NCBI GenBank assembly: GCA_002315795.1
Contig: DCIF01000102.1
Span: forward strand, 13,658 to 33,466
DNA length: 19,809 nucleotides
Reading direction: 5' to 3'
DNA from: Bacteroidales bacterium UBA1733
GTDB taxonomy: Bacteria > Bacteroidota > Bacteroidia > Bacteroidales > UBA3663
A program made the translations under genes and the position numbers. A model generated the notes under the pieces. That model did no database searches, had not been told where the DNA came from, and worked only from the letters and a program-made list of their open reading frames with translations. Below are positions 7,768-16,383 of the stretch, piece after piece; position 1 is the first letter of the stretch; each line of letters begins with the position of its first letter.

Positions 7768-9891
7768 TTAGAGGTTTTCGTCAAAGTACCTTGATATATT
7801 ATTTAAAAGGTGTACGCGATCCTTGCCTCTGACGTTGTGAGGATGGTTCATGTACATCATGAAGTCTGGATAAGTGCCGGTAGCGACAGAGTTCTTGAGG
7901 AACTGATAAGACATCTGTGGCACTACGGTGTCATCCTGATCATCGTGAATGATCAGCAGATGGCTCTTCAGCTTCTCTGTCTGGTCGATCATCGTGTTGG
8001 CTGCATAGCCTTCAGGATTATCCTGAGGAGAACCCATATAACGCTCACCATACATGATCTCATAACGTTTCCAGTCAAGAACCGGTCCGCCACAGACACC
8101 AACCTTGAATGTCTCAGGATAGTTGAGGGTCATATAGGTAGTCATGAAGCCGCCATAGCTCCAGCCGTAGATGCCGATACGATCTGCATCGACATAAGGG
8201 AGTGTCTTGAGATACTCAACACCCTTCATCTGATCCTTACCTTCGTTGTAGCCAAGATTGTGCCAGATGGCCTGCTCGAAAGCGAGTCCTCGTTTGTCAG
8301 AACCACGGCCATCGATTGTAAATACAACATAGCCACGAGTGGACATATAAGCATCCCAACCAGGGAGACCCCACTGATAGCCATCAGTAACCATTTGTGC
8401 GTGTGGTCCATTGTAGAGATAGACCACGACCGGATATTTCTTGTCGGTCTTCCCTTGAGTGTATTCAAGAGGCTTGACCAGTCGATAATAGAGATCTGTC
8501 TGTCCGTCCGCTGCTTTGAGTGTGCCGACTTCTACTTCAGGACGGGCGATGGCCTTATGCTTCTCGTTGGCTGCGTATGGATCAGGTGCTGTATAAAGCA
8601 CAGAAACTGAAGAAACGCGACCTTTCTTAAGAGTGATCATCTGACACTGACGAGGAGTATCGTGACTTACAAACGAGTCATAGACCTGAGTGTACTGTTT
8701 GTTGAACATCACCGAGTGACGTCCAGGAGTCGTAGTGATCAGGTTCACTTTGAGCGTCTTCATATCCAGACTGTAAAGATGGTCCTCTAAAGGACTCTCC
8801 TTGGTCGCCATAAAATAAGCATACTTGCACTTTGCATCTATACCAATCAGCTCGTTGATCATCCAGTCACCTTGTGTGAGTTGTTTGCCGCTGAGGCCTT
8901 CTGACGTGCGTGAAGCCGAGAGGTCGTAAAGATACATGTGCTTATAGCCATCACGTTCGCTCATCCAGATGAACTTATCATTCGATCCTGGCAGGAAAGT
9001 CAATGGATCTTCTGGCTCGACATATTTATCAGACTCTTCGGTAAAGAGCGTCTCGATATATTCACCAGTCTCTGTATCATAAGCGTTGAGCTCCATATAG
9101 TTCTGCTTACGATTAAGTTCAGCAATGAAGATCTGTTTGCCATCTGGTCGCCAGCTGATGCAGGTGAGATAGTGCTCCGGATCACTGACCAGCTGATGAT
9201 GTCGTGTTCCTGCTGCTGGTTGCTGGGTAGATTGAGGGAGTTCTGCACCTGTCTTGATCCATAAAGTACGCTGTTCTTCAGGGCGATAGATGCCCAGAAC
9301 CACCTGATGACTGGTCATGCCAGCCATAGGATAGCGGATCCACTTGACTTCTGCTTCACGAGCGTCTGTCTGCAACAAAGGATACTGGCCAACCATCGAT
9401 TGGTTCATGCAGTAAAATGCCAGCTGATGGCCTTCCGGACTCCAGAAGAGACCTCCGTTGATACCAAACTCATTGCGATGAACCGATTGTCCCCATACGA
9501 CGTCTGACTGTCCTGCATTCGGACTATCACTCGGAGCATCAGGAGCGCTGACCTGCAGACGCTGTTTTTCTGTCGCGCCAACCGTCTCTACCCACAGGCG
9601 ATCACCTTCATTAAGCGCAGTCCAGAGTCCGTCTGCACTCAACGTTCCCTTTTCGTGAGTCTTAGCTGGAGCTTTGTCGGCCTCTTCAGGTAGATAGAAA
9701 GTGAACTTCCCGTTATCGTCAAAGGAAGTGCCGACCAATCCTGGTGCATAGATATAATCAGGGTGGCCAGGGGTCATCTGCGCCATGGTTGGCAACTCTC
9801 CCTGTTGTGCAGGAGTCGTGCTGATTATGGTGTGCTGTGCTGATGCCGAGAGGGTAGCTGCCATAAATGCAGAAAATAGTATTCTCTTCAT
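7768..9891 (-). CDS. Exported S9 prolyl oligopeptidase-family peptidase (DPP IV / prolyl tripeptidyl peptidase type)
   Basis: Serine exopeptidase expected to remove di- or tripeptides from peptide N-termini in the periplasm. It has a signal peptide (residues 1-18, cleavage near SASA/Q), an N-terminal beta-propeller (about 40-480) and an alpha/beta hydrolase domain. Triad: S578 in GWSYGG, D653 in [11 protein letters not shown]685 in HPHNV. As I recall the P. gingivalis DPP IV and PtpA enzymes, their Ser-Asp and Asp-His spacings (75 and 32) and C-terminal length match these. The double Glu that anchors the substrate amino group in DPP IV (YEEEF) reads HRNEFG here (138-143), leaving one Glu (E141). 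E611 sits 33 residues after the Ser, where prolyl tripeptidyl peptidase also has a Glu. A tripeptidyl or altered specificity is therefore plausible but unproven. It lies 4 bases after the methyltransferase gene. Confidence 0.9.
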   Translation of the reverse strand: MKRILFSAFMAATLSASAQHTIISTTPAQQGELPTMAQMTPGHPDYIYAPGLVGTSFDDNGKFTFYLPEEADKAPAKTHEKGTLSADGLWTALNEGDRLWVETVGATEKQRLQVSAPDAPSDSPNAGQSDVVWGQSVHRNEFGINGGLFWSPEGHQLAFYCMNQSMVGQYPLLQTDAREAEVKWIRYPMAGMTSHQVVLGIYRPEEQRTLWIKTGAELPQSTQQPAAGTRHHQLVSDPEHYLTCISWRPDGKQIFIAELNRKQNYMELNAYDTETGEYIETLFTEESDKYVEPEDPLTFLPGSNDKFIWMSERDGYKHMYLYDLSASRTSEGLSGKQLTQGDWMINELIGIDAKCKYAYFMATKESPLEDHLYSLDMKTLKVNLITTTPGRHSVMFNKQYTQVYDSFVSHDTPRQCQMITLKKGRVSSVSVLYTAPDPYAANEKHKAIARPEVEVGTLKAADGQTDLYYRLVKPLEYTQGKTDKKYPVVVYLYNGPHAQMVTDGYQWGLPGWDAYMSTRGYVVFTIDGRGSDKRGLAFEQAIWHNLGYNEGKDQMKGVEYLKTLPYVDADRIGIYGWSYGGFMTTYMTLNYPETFKVGVCGGPVLDWKRYEIMYGERYMGSPQDNPEGYAANTMIDQTEKLKSHLLIIHDDQDDTVVPQMSYQFLKNSVATGTYPDFMMYMNHPHNVRGKDRVHLLNNISRYFDENL

Positions 9892-9895
9892 GAGA

Positions 9896-11740
9896 TTAAT
9901 CTTTCTTAGTGTCGTCCTGAGAATAGTCCAGAACGGCCTTGCTCATGTCAAAATCCTTGTGGAACATGGGTCGGTTAGGATCGTACTCACGCTTGCCACG
10001 TGGCTGGAATTCGCCTTCTCGCTCCTCAAACTTGCCTTCAGCGTTACGCTTGAAGTTACCACGTGGAGTGAATGGCTTGTCGCCGAATTTCTTGTCACCG
10101 AATGGCTTCTTCTCGAAAGCTGGCTTTTCTCCCGCTGGTTTTGCTGTGATGCTGCCATCCTTACCTACAGCGTAGGTGCGCTCAGTGCTGGCTGTGCGGG
10201 TACGCTTTGGTTTGTCGTCAATGCGCTTATGGCCACGCTCAAAGGCCTTGCCATCCTTGTCATAGAAGCGCTTCTTGCCTTCGCCATCTTCTTTTTTGTC
10301 GAATTTCTTCTCACCGAACTTCTTCTCACCAAATGGTTTCTTGTCACCGAAGCGTCCTGGTTTGTCACCGAACTTCTTATCGCTGCTGAAGCGACTTGGT
10401 TTTTTGTTGCGGATATTCTCATATTTTGAATTATCCTGCTTCTGATCTGCTGAGGTTTTGTCAAGTTCGCCACCCTCCTTGCGGAATTCGTCATACTTGC
10501 CAGAGAACAGTTCATACTTGCGCAACTGACATGGAATGCCTCCATTGTTGAGGTCAATCTTGATTGAAGGCTTGAGACCAACAAAGTCGAATGGCGTACC
10601 CTCCTTGCGGAAACCTGTACGAGGATCTACCGCAGAGAACATGGCATTTGGATCGTCACTTGAGATAATCCAAGCTTCACAACCCTGGAACTTCTGTTTG
10701 AGCACATTACCCACCATCTTATAAAAGGTAGGAACATCGGTGAAGAGACGCTTGCCATAAGGTGGATTCATCACGAGGACACCACCTTCGTTCATCGGAT
10801 TCTTCTCAACTTCTTCGAAGTCCTTCACTTCAAGAGTGATATATTTGCTGAGGCCAGCGGCACGGATATTCTGTGCAGTAGCTTCGAGAGCTACCTTGCT
10901 GATGTCACTGCCATAGATATGATTGAGGAACTCGCGCTCCTGGCTATCATCATCATACAGCTCCTGCCACATCTCCTCATCGAAAGCCAGTTCTCCGACG
11001 GTCCAACGCTGGAAACCGAAGTTCTTGCGATAGAGTCCGGCTGGCGTATTGGTGGCAATGAGAGCTGCCTCAATCAGGAAGGTACCAGAACCACACATAG
11101 GATCGTAGAGGTCGCGTGAGCCATCATAACCAGCCTTCATCAGAATGCCGGCTGCCAAGACTTCGCTGATAGGAGCGTCGGTCAACTGCTCCTTGTAGCC
11201 ACGCTTGTATAGAGGATCTCCACTGGCGTCAAGCGAGAGCGTGCAGTGTGAAGAGCGGGAAGACTCCCCGGTCTCCTCGTCAATGGTGATGTCCCAGTTG
11301 TCACTGATATGCAGGTTGAACTGCACGTCTGCGCTGGCAACTGCAACCTTCGGACGCTTCATCTCATGTTCTACGAACCAGTCGCAGATAGCATCCTTAG
11401 CACGGTAGATAGCATAACGTGAATTACGGAAATTCTCACTATAAATTGTATTGTCGATGGCGATGGTCTGACCCTCAGCCACATATTTACTCCAGTCAAT
11501 AGCCTTGATCTGAGCGTAGAGCTCATCAGGATCACAAGCGTCGAACTGTTCTACTGGTTTGAGAATACGTAAGGCGGTACGCACCCAGAGGTTGGTCTTA
11601 TAGAGCAACTGCTTGTCGCCGATAAAGCTTACCATGCGGTTGCCGATGGCAATGTTAGTACCTCCTAACTGTTCGATCTCTTTGGCAAGAATCTCCTCGA
11701 GTCCTGCGAGGGTCTTGGCTACGATCTTAAATTTATCCAT
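9896..11740 (-). CDS. rlmL: THUMP-domain SAM-dependent RNA methyltransferase (RlmL-like) with long basic tail
   Basis: Predicted N2-guanine methyltransferase of 23S rRNA, related to the N-terminal half of E. coli RlmKL (COG0116 type). Order of parts: ferredoxin-like and THUMP region (about 1-165), the linker LDASGDPLYKRGYKEQ (170-185), SAM-binding motif I LYDPMCGSGTFLIEAA (211-226), acidic motif YGSDIS (276-281), and catalytic MNPPYGKR (324-331) for amino methylation. The catalytic core ends near residue 412. Residues 413-614 are a disordered, Lys/Arg/Gly/Phe-rich tail with repeats of FG[DE]KK/KP (457-479 and 547-556). No K-type second methyltransferase is present. The tail probably strengthens RNA or ribosome binding; that is inference. 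The start ATG lies 15 bases after the serine acetyltransferase stop. Exact target nucleotide not provable here. Confidence 0.85.
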   Translation of the reverse strand: MDKFKIVAKTLAGLEEILAKEIEQLGGTNIAIGNRMVSFIGDKQLLYKTNLWVRTALRILKPVEQFDACDPDELYAQIKAIDWSKYVAEGQTIAIDNTIYSENFRNSRYAIYRAKDAICDWFVEHEMKRPKVAVASADVQFNLHISDNWDITIDEETGESSRSSHCTLSLDASGDPLYKRGYKEQLTDAPISEVLAAGILMKAGYDGSRDLYDPMCGSGTFLIEAALIATNTPAGLYRKNFGFQRWTVGELAFDEEMWQELYDDDSQEREFLNHIYGSDISKVALEATAQNIRAAGLSKYITLEVKDFEEVEKNPMNEGGVLVMNPPYGKRLFTDVPTFYKMVGNVLKQKFQGCEAWIISSDDPNAMFSAVDPRTGFRKEGTPFDFVGLKPSIKIDLNNGGIPCQLRKYELFSGKYDEFRKEGGELDKTSADQKQDNSKYENIRNKKPSRFSSDKKFGDKPGRFGDKKPFGEKKFGEKKFDKKEDGEGKKRFYDKDGKAFERGHKRIDDKPKRTRTASTERTYAVGKDGSITAKPAGEKPAFEKKPFGDKKFGDKPFTPRGNFKRNAEGKFEEREGEFQPRGKREYDPNRPMFHKDFDMSKAVLDYSQDDTKKD

Positions 11741-11755
11741 ATATATTGATTAAAA

Positions 11756-12622
11756 TTAATTCTGCTTGTAGAAGAGTTTTGCGTTCTCTGGCACATCGTG
11801 AGTGACCCAGAGGTTGCCGCCAATAGTGGCGTTGTTGCCAATGTTGATACGGCCCAGGATGGTGGCGTTGGCATATACCACCACATTGTCTCCCAGAATC
11901 GGGTGACGTGCAATGCCCTTGACCAGCGTGCCGTCTTCTTCCTGTGGGAAGTTCTTGGCACCGAGGGTAACACCTTGGTAGAGTGTTACATTATGTCCGA
12001 GGATGGCTGTTGCACCGATGACAACACCCGTACCATGGTCGATGGCAAAAGAGTGTCCGATGGTAGCTCCCGGATGGATGTCGATACCGGTTTCTGAATG
12101 TCCGATTTCGGTAATCATTCGTGGAATGAGAGGTACGTCAAGTTCCACAAGACGGTGGGCAATGCGGTATCCTGAGATAGCACGCATGCCAGGGTAGCAG
12201 AGGATGACTTCTCCCAGATTATGAGCTGCAGGGTCATTACGGTAGTGTGCTACTACGTCTGTCTCGAGCAAATCACGTAACTGTGGCAGGCTTTCCACAA
12301 AAGCTTTTGACCGGCGGCGAGCAGCATCCCACAAAGCAGTATGCTCATCATATTTATCGCCAAGCATCAAAGCCAGTCCTGCCACAATCTGTTTGGTTAG
12401 TTTTTCGTAGATACGCTCGGTGTTGACTCCTACATGGAACTTCAAACTCCCGGCATCTACGACCGATTTCCCGTAGAATCCCGGGAAAAGCACCGAGCGA
12501 CACAGATCTACGATCTCATGCAATTCGAGCACCGAGGGAAAAGGAATTCCCTCGATGCCATAGTGATGTAGTTCGCTTGAACTGATATCGCTCAGTTTAT
12601 TTACTGTCTGATTAAAATCCAC
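11756..12622 (-). CDS. cysE: Serine O-acetyltransferase (EpsC/CysE type)
   Basis: Transfers acetyl from acetyl-CoA to L-serine, giving O-acetylserine for cysteine synthesis. The N-terminal helical domain (1-165) contains the family motif TDVVAHYRNDPAA (121-133). The C-terminal left-handed beta-helix contains GIDIHPGATIG (179-189) and AIDHGTGVVIGATAILG (193-209), with catalytic D181 and H196 (D143 and H158 in E. coli CysE), then GVTLGAKNFP (217-226) and NATIGGNLWVTHDVP (263-277). Length is 288. The C-terminus (KLFYKQN) lacks the terminal Ile that locks CysE onto O-acetylserine sulfhydrylase, so that complex may not form. The start is GTG at 12622, 39 bases after the peptidase stop; no ATG is available close by. 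No cysK is in the window. Confidence 0.92.
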   Translation of the reverse strand: MDFNQTVNKLSDISSSELHHYGIEGIPFPSVLELHEIVDLCRSVLFPGFYGKSVVDAGSLKFHVGVNTERIYEKLTKQIVAGLALMLGDKYDEHTALWDAARRRSKAFVESLPQLRDLLETDVVAHYRNDPAAHNLGEVILCYPGMRAISGYRIAHRLVELDVPLIPRMITEIGHSETGIDIHPGATIGHSFAIDHGTGVVIGATAILGHNVTLYQGVTLGAKNFPQEEDGTLVKGIARHPILGDNVVVYANATILGRINIGNNATIGGNLWVTHDVPENAKLFYKQN

Positions 12623-12661
12623 CAGTAATAACTTATTAACTATTAACTGATTTGAGTATGC

Positions 12662-13888
12662 TTAAATACCATACTTCTTGCGCATCTCTTTTGAAAGGGC
12701 GTTCTTGTTGACCAGAATATTGAGGGTCTTGGCACGTACGAATTCTGGAGTCATATACCAGATACCATCATACTTGCCGGTCTTACCCCAGCTGTTCTTG
12801 ATCATATAGTACTTGTTACCAAGTTGGTCTTTTGCGGTACCGAAGAGGTGCATGCCATGATCGTCAGTGGTCTCGAAGTTGTCAAAGCCACGCTGGCGCT
12901 CGTCTGCCGTAACCTTCTTCTGTGGCAGAGGCTTCTTGGCGATCTCCTTATTCTTTGCATTGCGGTCGAGCTTGAGCCAATGAGCCTGATCAGCACCAGG
13001 AGCATCAGGAGCCTCCATGTCAGGATATACAGCCAGACCATCACGTGTAAAGCCGTCTTCGCTGACGTCACCACCCCAAAGTACTGTATAGCCATTCTTG
13101 ACAGCATCGTCAATGATCTGCATGAAGTCGTCGAGCTCTACGTTGGTGCACTCTTCCCAGCGCCAGTTGTCCTGTACCTCAATGGCAAAACCTACGCCAA
13201 GGTAATCGCCGGTAGAATAAGGATGATGAGTGAATGAACCGATGTTTACATAGTCATCAGCATTCAGACCTGTTGACTTGAAGAAGCTCATTGGTGTATA
13301 TTCCTTGCCTTCGTAGATAAACTTCTCTGGGGTCTTACCCAGGTAGATCTCATGTACGGCACGTACAGACTTCTTCCAGAGTGGTTCGCCATCAGGACTG
13401 AATTGCAGCTTGCGTGACTTTGCAGCTGCAGCTACCATAGGATCTGTGAGGGCTGAAAGTTCACTGTGGTTGCTCAAAGTATCGCCATACATTGCACCAG
13501 CAGGCATCTCTGCATCAGGCACCAGACCAAAATGACGCATTGCATAAAGAATGTCTCCATCCTGACCGCCCTGGCTGAAGCTGACGTCGCCATGAGTGCG
13601 GACAGCCTTCTCTGCACGCTCAATGTAAGTCTTTGAAACGACATACATCTCAGAGAAATCATACATCTTGCCACTCTTGCGCAAGATCTCACTCTCAAGG
13701 AAGCTGAGTCCAGAGTAACACCAGCAGGTACCAGCATTCTTCTGATTCTTTACAGGAGAGATTGCGAGAGAATCAACGGTAGTAAACTGAAAGCCTTCAT
13801 CAGCCTTCTTTTCTTCCTTAACTTCCTCCTGTGCCATTGCAGAAAGAGAAAGCATTGCGGCCATGCCGCATAAAAGCATCTTTTTCAT
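12662..13888 (-). CDS. Exported C1B papain-fold cysteine aminopeptidase (bleomycin hydrolase/PepC-like)
   Basis: Cysteine peptidase expected to trim peptides, probably in the periplasm. Residues 1-19 form a signal peptide ending AMA/Q. The acidic-basic segment 20-32 is followed by the papain-fold core. Active-site residues: Q49 (oxyanion) and C55 in PVKNQKNAGTCWCYSG (45-60), H344 in TDDHGMHLFG (341-350), and N365 in IKNSWG (363-368). At 408 residues it is somewhat shorter than cytosolic PepC/bleomycin hydrolase (about 450). A secretion signal is unlike those cytosolic enzymes but common in Bacteroidetes. It lies between the S41 protease (24 bases upstream) and cysE. The region 150-330 is more variable and holds the family's inserted helical part. 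Physiological substrate unknown. Confidence 0.9.
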   Translation of the reverse strand: MKKMLLCGMAAMLSLSAMAQEEVKEEKKADEGFQFTTVDSLAISPVKNQKNAGTCWCYSGLSFLESEILRKSGKMYDFSEMYVVSKTYIERAEKAVRTHGDVSFSQGGQDGDILYAMRHFGLVPDAEMPAGAMYGDTLSNHSELSALTDPMVAAAAKSRKLQFSPDGEPLWKKSVRAVHEIYLGKTPEKFIYEGKEYTPMSFFKSTGLNADDYVNIGSFTHHPYSTGDYLGVGFAIEVQDNWRWEECTNVELDDFMQIIDDAVKNGYTVLWGGDVSEDGFTRDGLAVYPDMEAPDAPGADQAHWLKLDRNAKNKEIAKKPLPQKKVTADERQRGFDNFETTDDHGMHLFGTAKDQLGNKYYMIKNSWGKTGKYDGIWYMTPEFVRAKTLNILVNKNALSKEMRKKYGI

Positions 13889-13912
13889 GATTATTTGTGT
13901 ATTTTAGATTTA

Positions 13913-15550
13913 TTATTTCTTTTTCTTCTTGTCTTTCTTCACCTCCTTCTTGCCGGCATTCGGATGGAGGATGGCATTATAACGAGCTGCATCGCCCAAA
14001 AGTTCTATGGCAGCATGCACCGTCTTGTCGCCCATCACCAGACGCTGGTTCTGTCCGCGCTGGTAGTAGTAGCGCAGTGCCAGCTCTGACTCTATGTCTT
14101 CACGGATCTCACTTTGCAAAGAGTCCAGTTCATGTGCCATATCAGTCACCTTCAGGATCTTGGTCAGTACGCTGTCGTTCTTATGCTTTAGCGCTTCCTG
14201 ACAGAAGTCTGCATATTCAGCATCCGAGAGTTTGAAGTCGGCCACTGCCGGGAGGGTCTCATGCTCGTGACGATAACGGTTGGCGTAATCTGCTGTGACA
14301 TACTCACGCTCTAAGTAATAAGCAAGGTTCGACATTACTTGTGGCTTGACCTCCATATCAGGCTTGATGCCTCGGCCATCTCGTACCTCACGTCCGTTGG
14401 CGGTATGGAAGACGGTGGTCAATGAATCGGCAATCTGCACCGCCTGTCCGTCTGCACCATATTTGATGGCCTGTATGCAGCGGCCAGAGGGAATGTAGTA
14501 TTTGGCCGATGTAAACTTCATCAGCGTATTGTATGGCAGCGGACGAGTGCTCTGCACCAGTCCCTTGCCAAACGAGCGTTCGCCAAGAATCACGGCACGG
14601 TCCATATCCTGCAGTGCACCACTGACAATCTCAGAGGCAGAAGCCGAGTTGCGATCTACAAGACAGACGATAGGAAGCGTCGGTTCAATAGGTTGCGTGT
14701 TGGTGCGATAAGAGATGTTCCACTCAGGGCGCTTGGCTTTAGTCTCCACCACCAGGCTTCCCTTAGGGACGAACATACCTACCAACTTTACTGCCTCGTC
14801 AAGCAAGCCTCCACCATTGCCGCGCAGGTCAAAGACCAGTCCGTGGAGCTTACCGGTGGCCTTAAACTCCTCAAGAGCTGCCTGGACGTCCTGTGCTGCC
14901 TTATCGGTAAACTGTGAGAGATTGATATAACCAATACTGTCTGTCAGCCATCCGTAGTAAGGAACAGCATCAAGTACAATCTTGCGACGGGTGATCTGCA
15001 GATCAATCGGCTCTGCAACAAAAGGACGCTTCACACGGACGGTGAAGGTGGTTCCTGCCTGTCCGCGTAACTTGTCGCTCACATCACTGACTGTCTTTTT
15101 GATCATGCTCTCACCGTTGATGGCAATAATAGCGTCTCCCACACGAGCACCTGCCTGCTGAGCCGGGCGGCCAACGTAAGGATTGGCCACAAAAACCGTG
15201 TCGCCGCGCTGCTGAATGATCGCACCAACACCACCATATTCGCCTGTGGTCATGGTCTTGAAGTCGGCCTGATCGTCCTCGCTATAGAATTCAGTGTAGG
15301 GATCAAGTTCCCGCAGCATGGCGTCAATACCTGCTGTGAGCACGCGATTCCAATCAATGGTGTCAACATATTGTCCCTGAAGAGTAGTGATGGCCGAGCC
15401 CAGGATTTCCATATACTGCTGGGCATCAAGATGGCGGTCTGAAACTTTCTTTCTGTTGGTGTTAGACTGGGCTATGGCCTGCTCGCTGCAGGTCAGACTT
15501 AGAGTCAATATTATGATGAGGCTGCCAAAGCCTTGCATCCAGAACTTCAT
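13913..15550 (-). CDS. S41 C-terminal processing protease (CtpA/Prc family)
   Basis: Serine-lysine protease of the cell envelope, 545 residues counted from the ATG at 15550. A signal sequence with hydrophobic core LIIILTLSL ends near AIA/Q (about 28). Then come a helical N-domain with LDPYTEFYS, a PDZ domain (about 100-180, beginning TGEYGGVGAII), and the peptidase domain with GLVFDLRGNGGG. The catalytic dyad is S304 in NSASASEI and K329 in SFGKGLVQ, 25 residues apart as in CtpB and Prc. GRGIKPDMEV follows the core, and the C-terminus is a Lys-rich tail (KKEVKKDKKKKK). The frame extends upstream to a TTG at 15577, but that lies within a candidate -7 promoter box. This is the first gene of the eight-gene minus operon. 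Confidence 0.92.
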   Translation of the reverse strand: MKFWMQGFGSLIIILTLSLTCSEQAIAQSNTNRKKVSDRHLDAQQYMEILGSAITTLQGQYVDTIDWNRVLTAGIDAMLRELDPYTEFYSEDDQADFKTMTTGEYGGVGAIIQQRGDTVFVANPYVGRPAQQAGARVGDAIIAINGESMIKKTVSDVSDKLRGQAGTTFTVRVKRPFVAEPIDLQITRRKIVLDAVPYYGWLTDSIGYINLSQFTDKAAQDVQAALEEFKATGKLHGLVFDLRGNGGGLLDEAVKLVGMFVPKGSLVVETKAKRPEWNISYRTNTQPIEPTLPIVCLVDRNSASASEIVSGALQDMDRAVILGERSFGKGLVQSTRPLPYNTLMKFTSAKYYIPSGRCIQAIKYGADGQAVQIADSLTTVFHTANGREVRDGRGIKPDMEVKPQVMSNLAYYLEREYVTADYANRYRHEHETLPAVADFKLSDAEYADFCQEALKHKNDSVLTKILKVTDMAHELDSLQSEIREDIESELALRYYYQRGQNQRLVMGDKTVHAAIELLGDAARYNAILHPNAGKKEVKKDKKKKK

Positions 15551-15574
15551 GATTTTCACTATTAATAATTTGCG

Positions 15575-15606
15575 CAAATATCGTTTTTTTTTCTCGAATC
15601 GCCAAA
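15575..15606 (-). promoter_or_regulatory. Candidate promoter of the eight-gene minus operon
   Basis: Read on the minus strand, TTTG (15606-15603) lies 20 bases before GATATTTG (15582-15575), one mismatch from the Bacteroidetes TAnnTTTG -7 box. Transcription would start about 20 bases before the ATG at 15550. That supports this ATG over the upstream TTG. Confidence 0.45.
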
Positions 15607-15641
15607 AAACTACACATATTTTAATAAAAAACCAGATAATC

Positions 15642-15674
15642 TTTAGGAATAAAGGGTAAAATGTACTATCTTTG
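15642..15674 (+). promoter_or_regulatory. Candidate promoter of the beta-barrel/parC pair
   Basis: TATCTTTG (15667-15674) is a perfect TAnnTTTG -7 box. A TTTA -33-like element (15642-15645) stands 21 bases upstream. Transcription would start near 15681, after the ATG at 15661 and before the ATG at 15694, which decides the start codon of the next gene. Confidence 0.6.
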
Positions 15675-15693
15675 CAGCAAATTACAATGCTTT

Positions 15694-16335
15694 ATGAAAA
15701 GAATAATCTTTACTTTGCTTGTCTTTATGACGTTTTTCACTGCTTCAAATGCCAATCCTTTCAGCTTTGGTCTTACAGCAGGTATGAATATCACAAAGGG
15801 GGAAGCATCTAATACTTTTGGTTGGAATCCTGATTCTGAGAACGGCTGGTTTGCCGGTGCTCAGCTCAAAGTGACCTTGCCAATCATCGGCTTAGGTTTG
15901 GATGGCTCGCTGATCTATTCGCAGGAGAAGATCTCTATTCCTGTTACCGAAGGTGCCTCTAGCTCCGGAACGCCAAAAGTCTCATCAGAGACAGAGAAAG
16001 TTAACTATCTTGCCGTGCCTCTTCATCTGCGCTATGACTTGAGCATTCCTGGTGTCGATCTGCTGGTGGTACCATTCGTTTTCACCGGTCCACAGGCTGG
16101 GTTGACCCTTAGTAAGATTGACAAGTCTTATCAGGATAAGATTACGACCAAAGATATCGTCTGGCGCTATGATCTTGGCTTTGGTTTGATTCTTTTCAAG
16201 CATCTTCAGGCAGCTTACAACTATTCTTTCCCTCTGTCTGATACTTACGAGGGAAATCTCAAGGATAAATCAAATCAGTTTGACGAAGACTACAAGCAGG
16301 GTGTTCATCGCATCAGCCTGACTTATTTCTTCTAA
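15694..16335 (+). CDS. PorT-type outer-membrane beta-barrel protein
   Basis: A 213-residue predicted outer-membrane barrel of the OMP_b-brl_2/PorT-like type. A signal peptide (1-20, MKRIIFTLLVFMTFFTASNA) is followed by alternating beta-strands: FSFGLTAGMNITKG, GWFAGAQLKVTLPIIGLGLDGSLIYSQ (split by a short turn), VNYLAVPLHLRYDL, VDLLVVPFVFTGPQAGLTL, IVWRYDLGFGLILF, HLQAAYNYSFPLS and HRISLTYFF. The aromatic C-terminal residue (YFF) is the usual barrel-assembly signal. The frame begins at an ATG at 15661, but a perfect -7 box covers 15667-15674, so the true start is 15694. Ligand or function is not deducible; members range from structural proteins to secretion factors. The downstream parC gene starts 48 bases later, with no terminator visible between. 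Confidence 0.8.
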   Translation: MKRIIFTLLVFMTFFTASNANPFSFGLTAGMNITKGEASNTFGWNPDSENGWFAGAQLKVTLPIIGLGLDGSLIYSQEKISIPVTEGASSSGTPKVSSETEKVNYLAVPLHLRYDLSIPGVDLLVVPFVFTGPQAGLTLSKIDKSYQDKITTKDIVWRYDLGFGLILFKHLQAAYNYSFPLSDTYEGNLKDKSNQFDEDYKQGVHRISLTYFF

Positions 16336-16383
16336 CAAATGATGCATTTTCGCTAATACCTCTACACTACTTACCGAAATAGA

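Noticed and set aside
7810..8610. A 266-codon open frame on the plus strand inside the S9 peptidase gene
   Set aside because: It lies antisense to a complete, clearly conserved gene with an intact catalytic triad. The translation has no recognisable domain and a Cys/Ile/His-rich composition typical of antisense frames.
9785..10429. A 214-codon hydrophobic-looking frame on the plus strand
   Set aside because: It is the antisense of the Lys/Phe/Gly-rich methyltransferase tail and the peptidase signal sequence. The apparent hydrophobicity comes from complementing Lys and Glu codons.
15551..15577. Upstream TTG start for the S41 protease
   Set aside because: The TTG falls in the candidate -7 promoter box, and the ATG at 15550 gives a normal signal peptide.
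15661..15693. ATG at 15661 as start of the beta-barrel gene
   Set aside because: A perfect TAnnTTTG box overlaps the first codons, and the signal peptide begins cleanly at the ATG at 15694.
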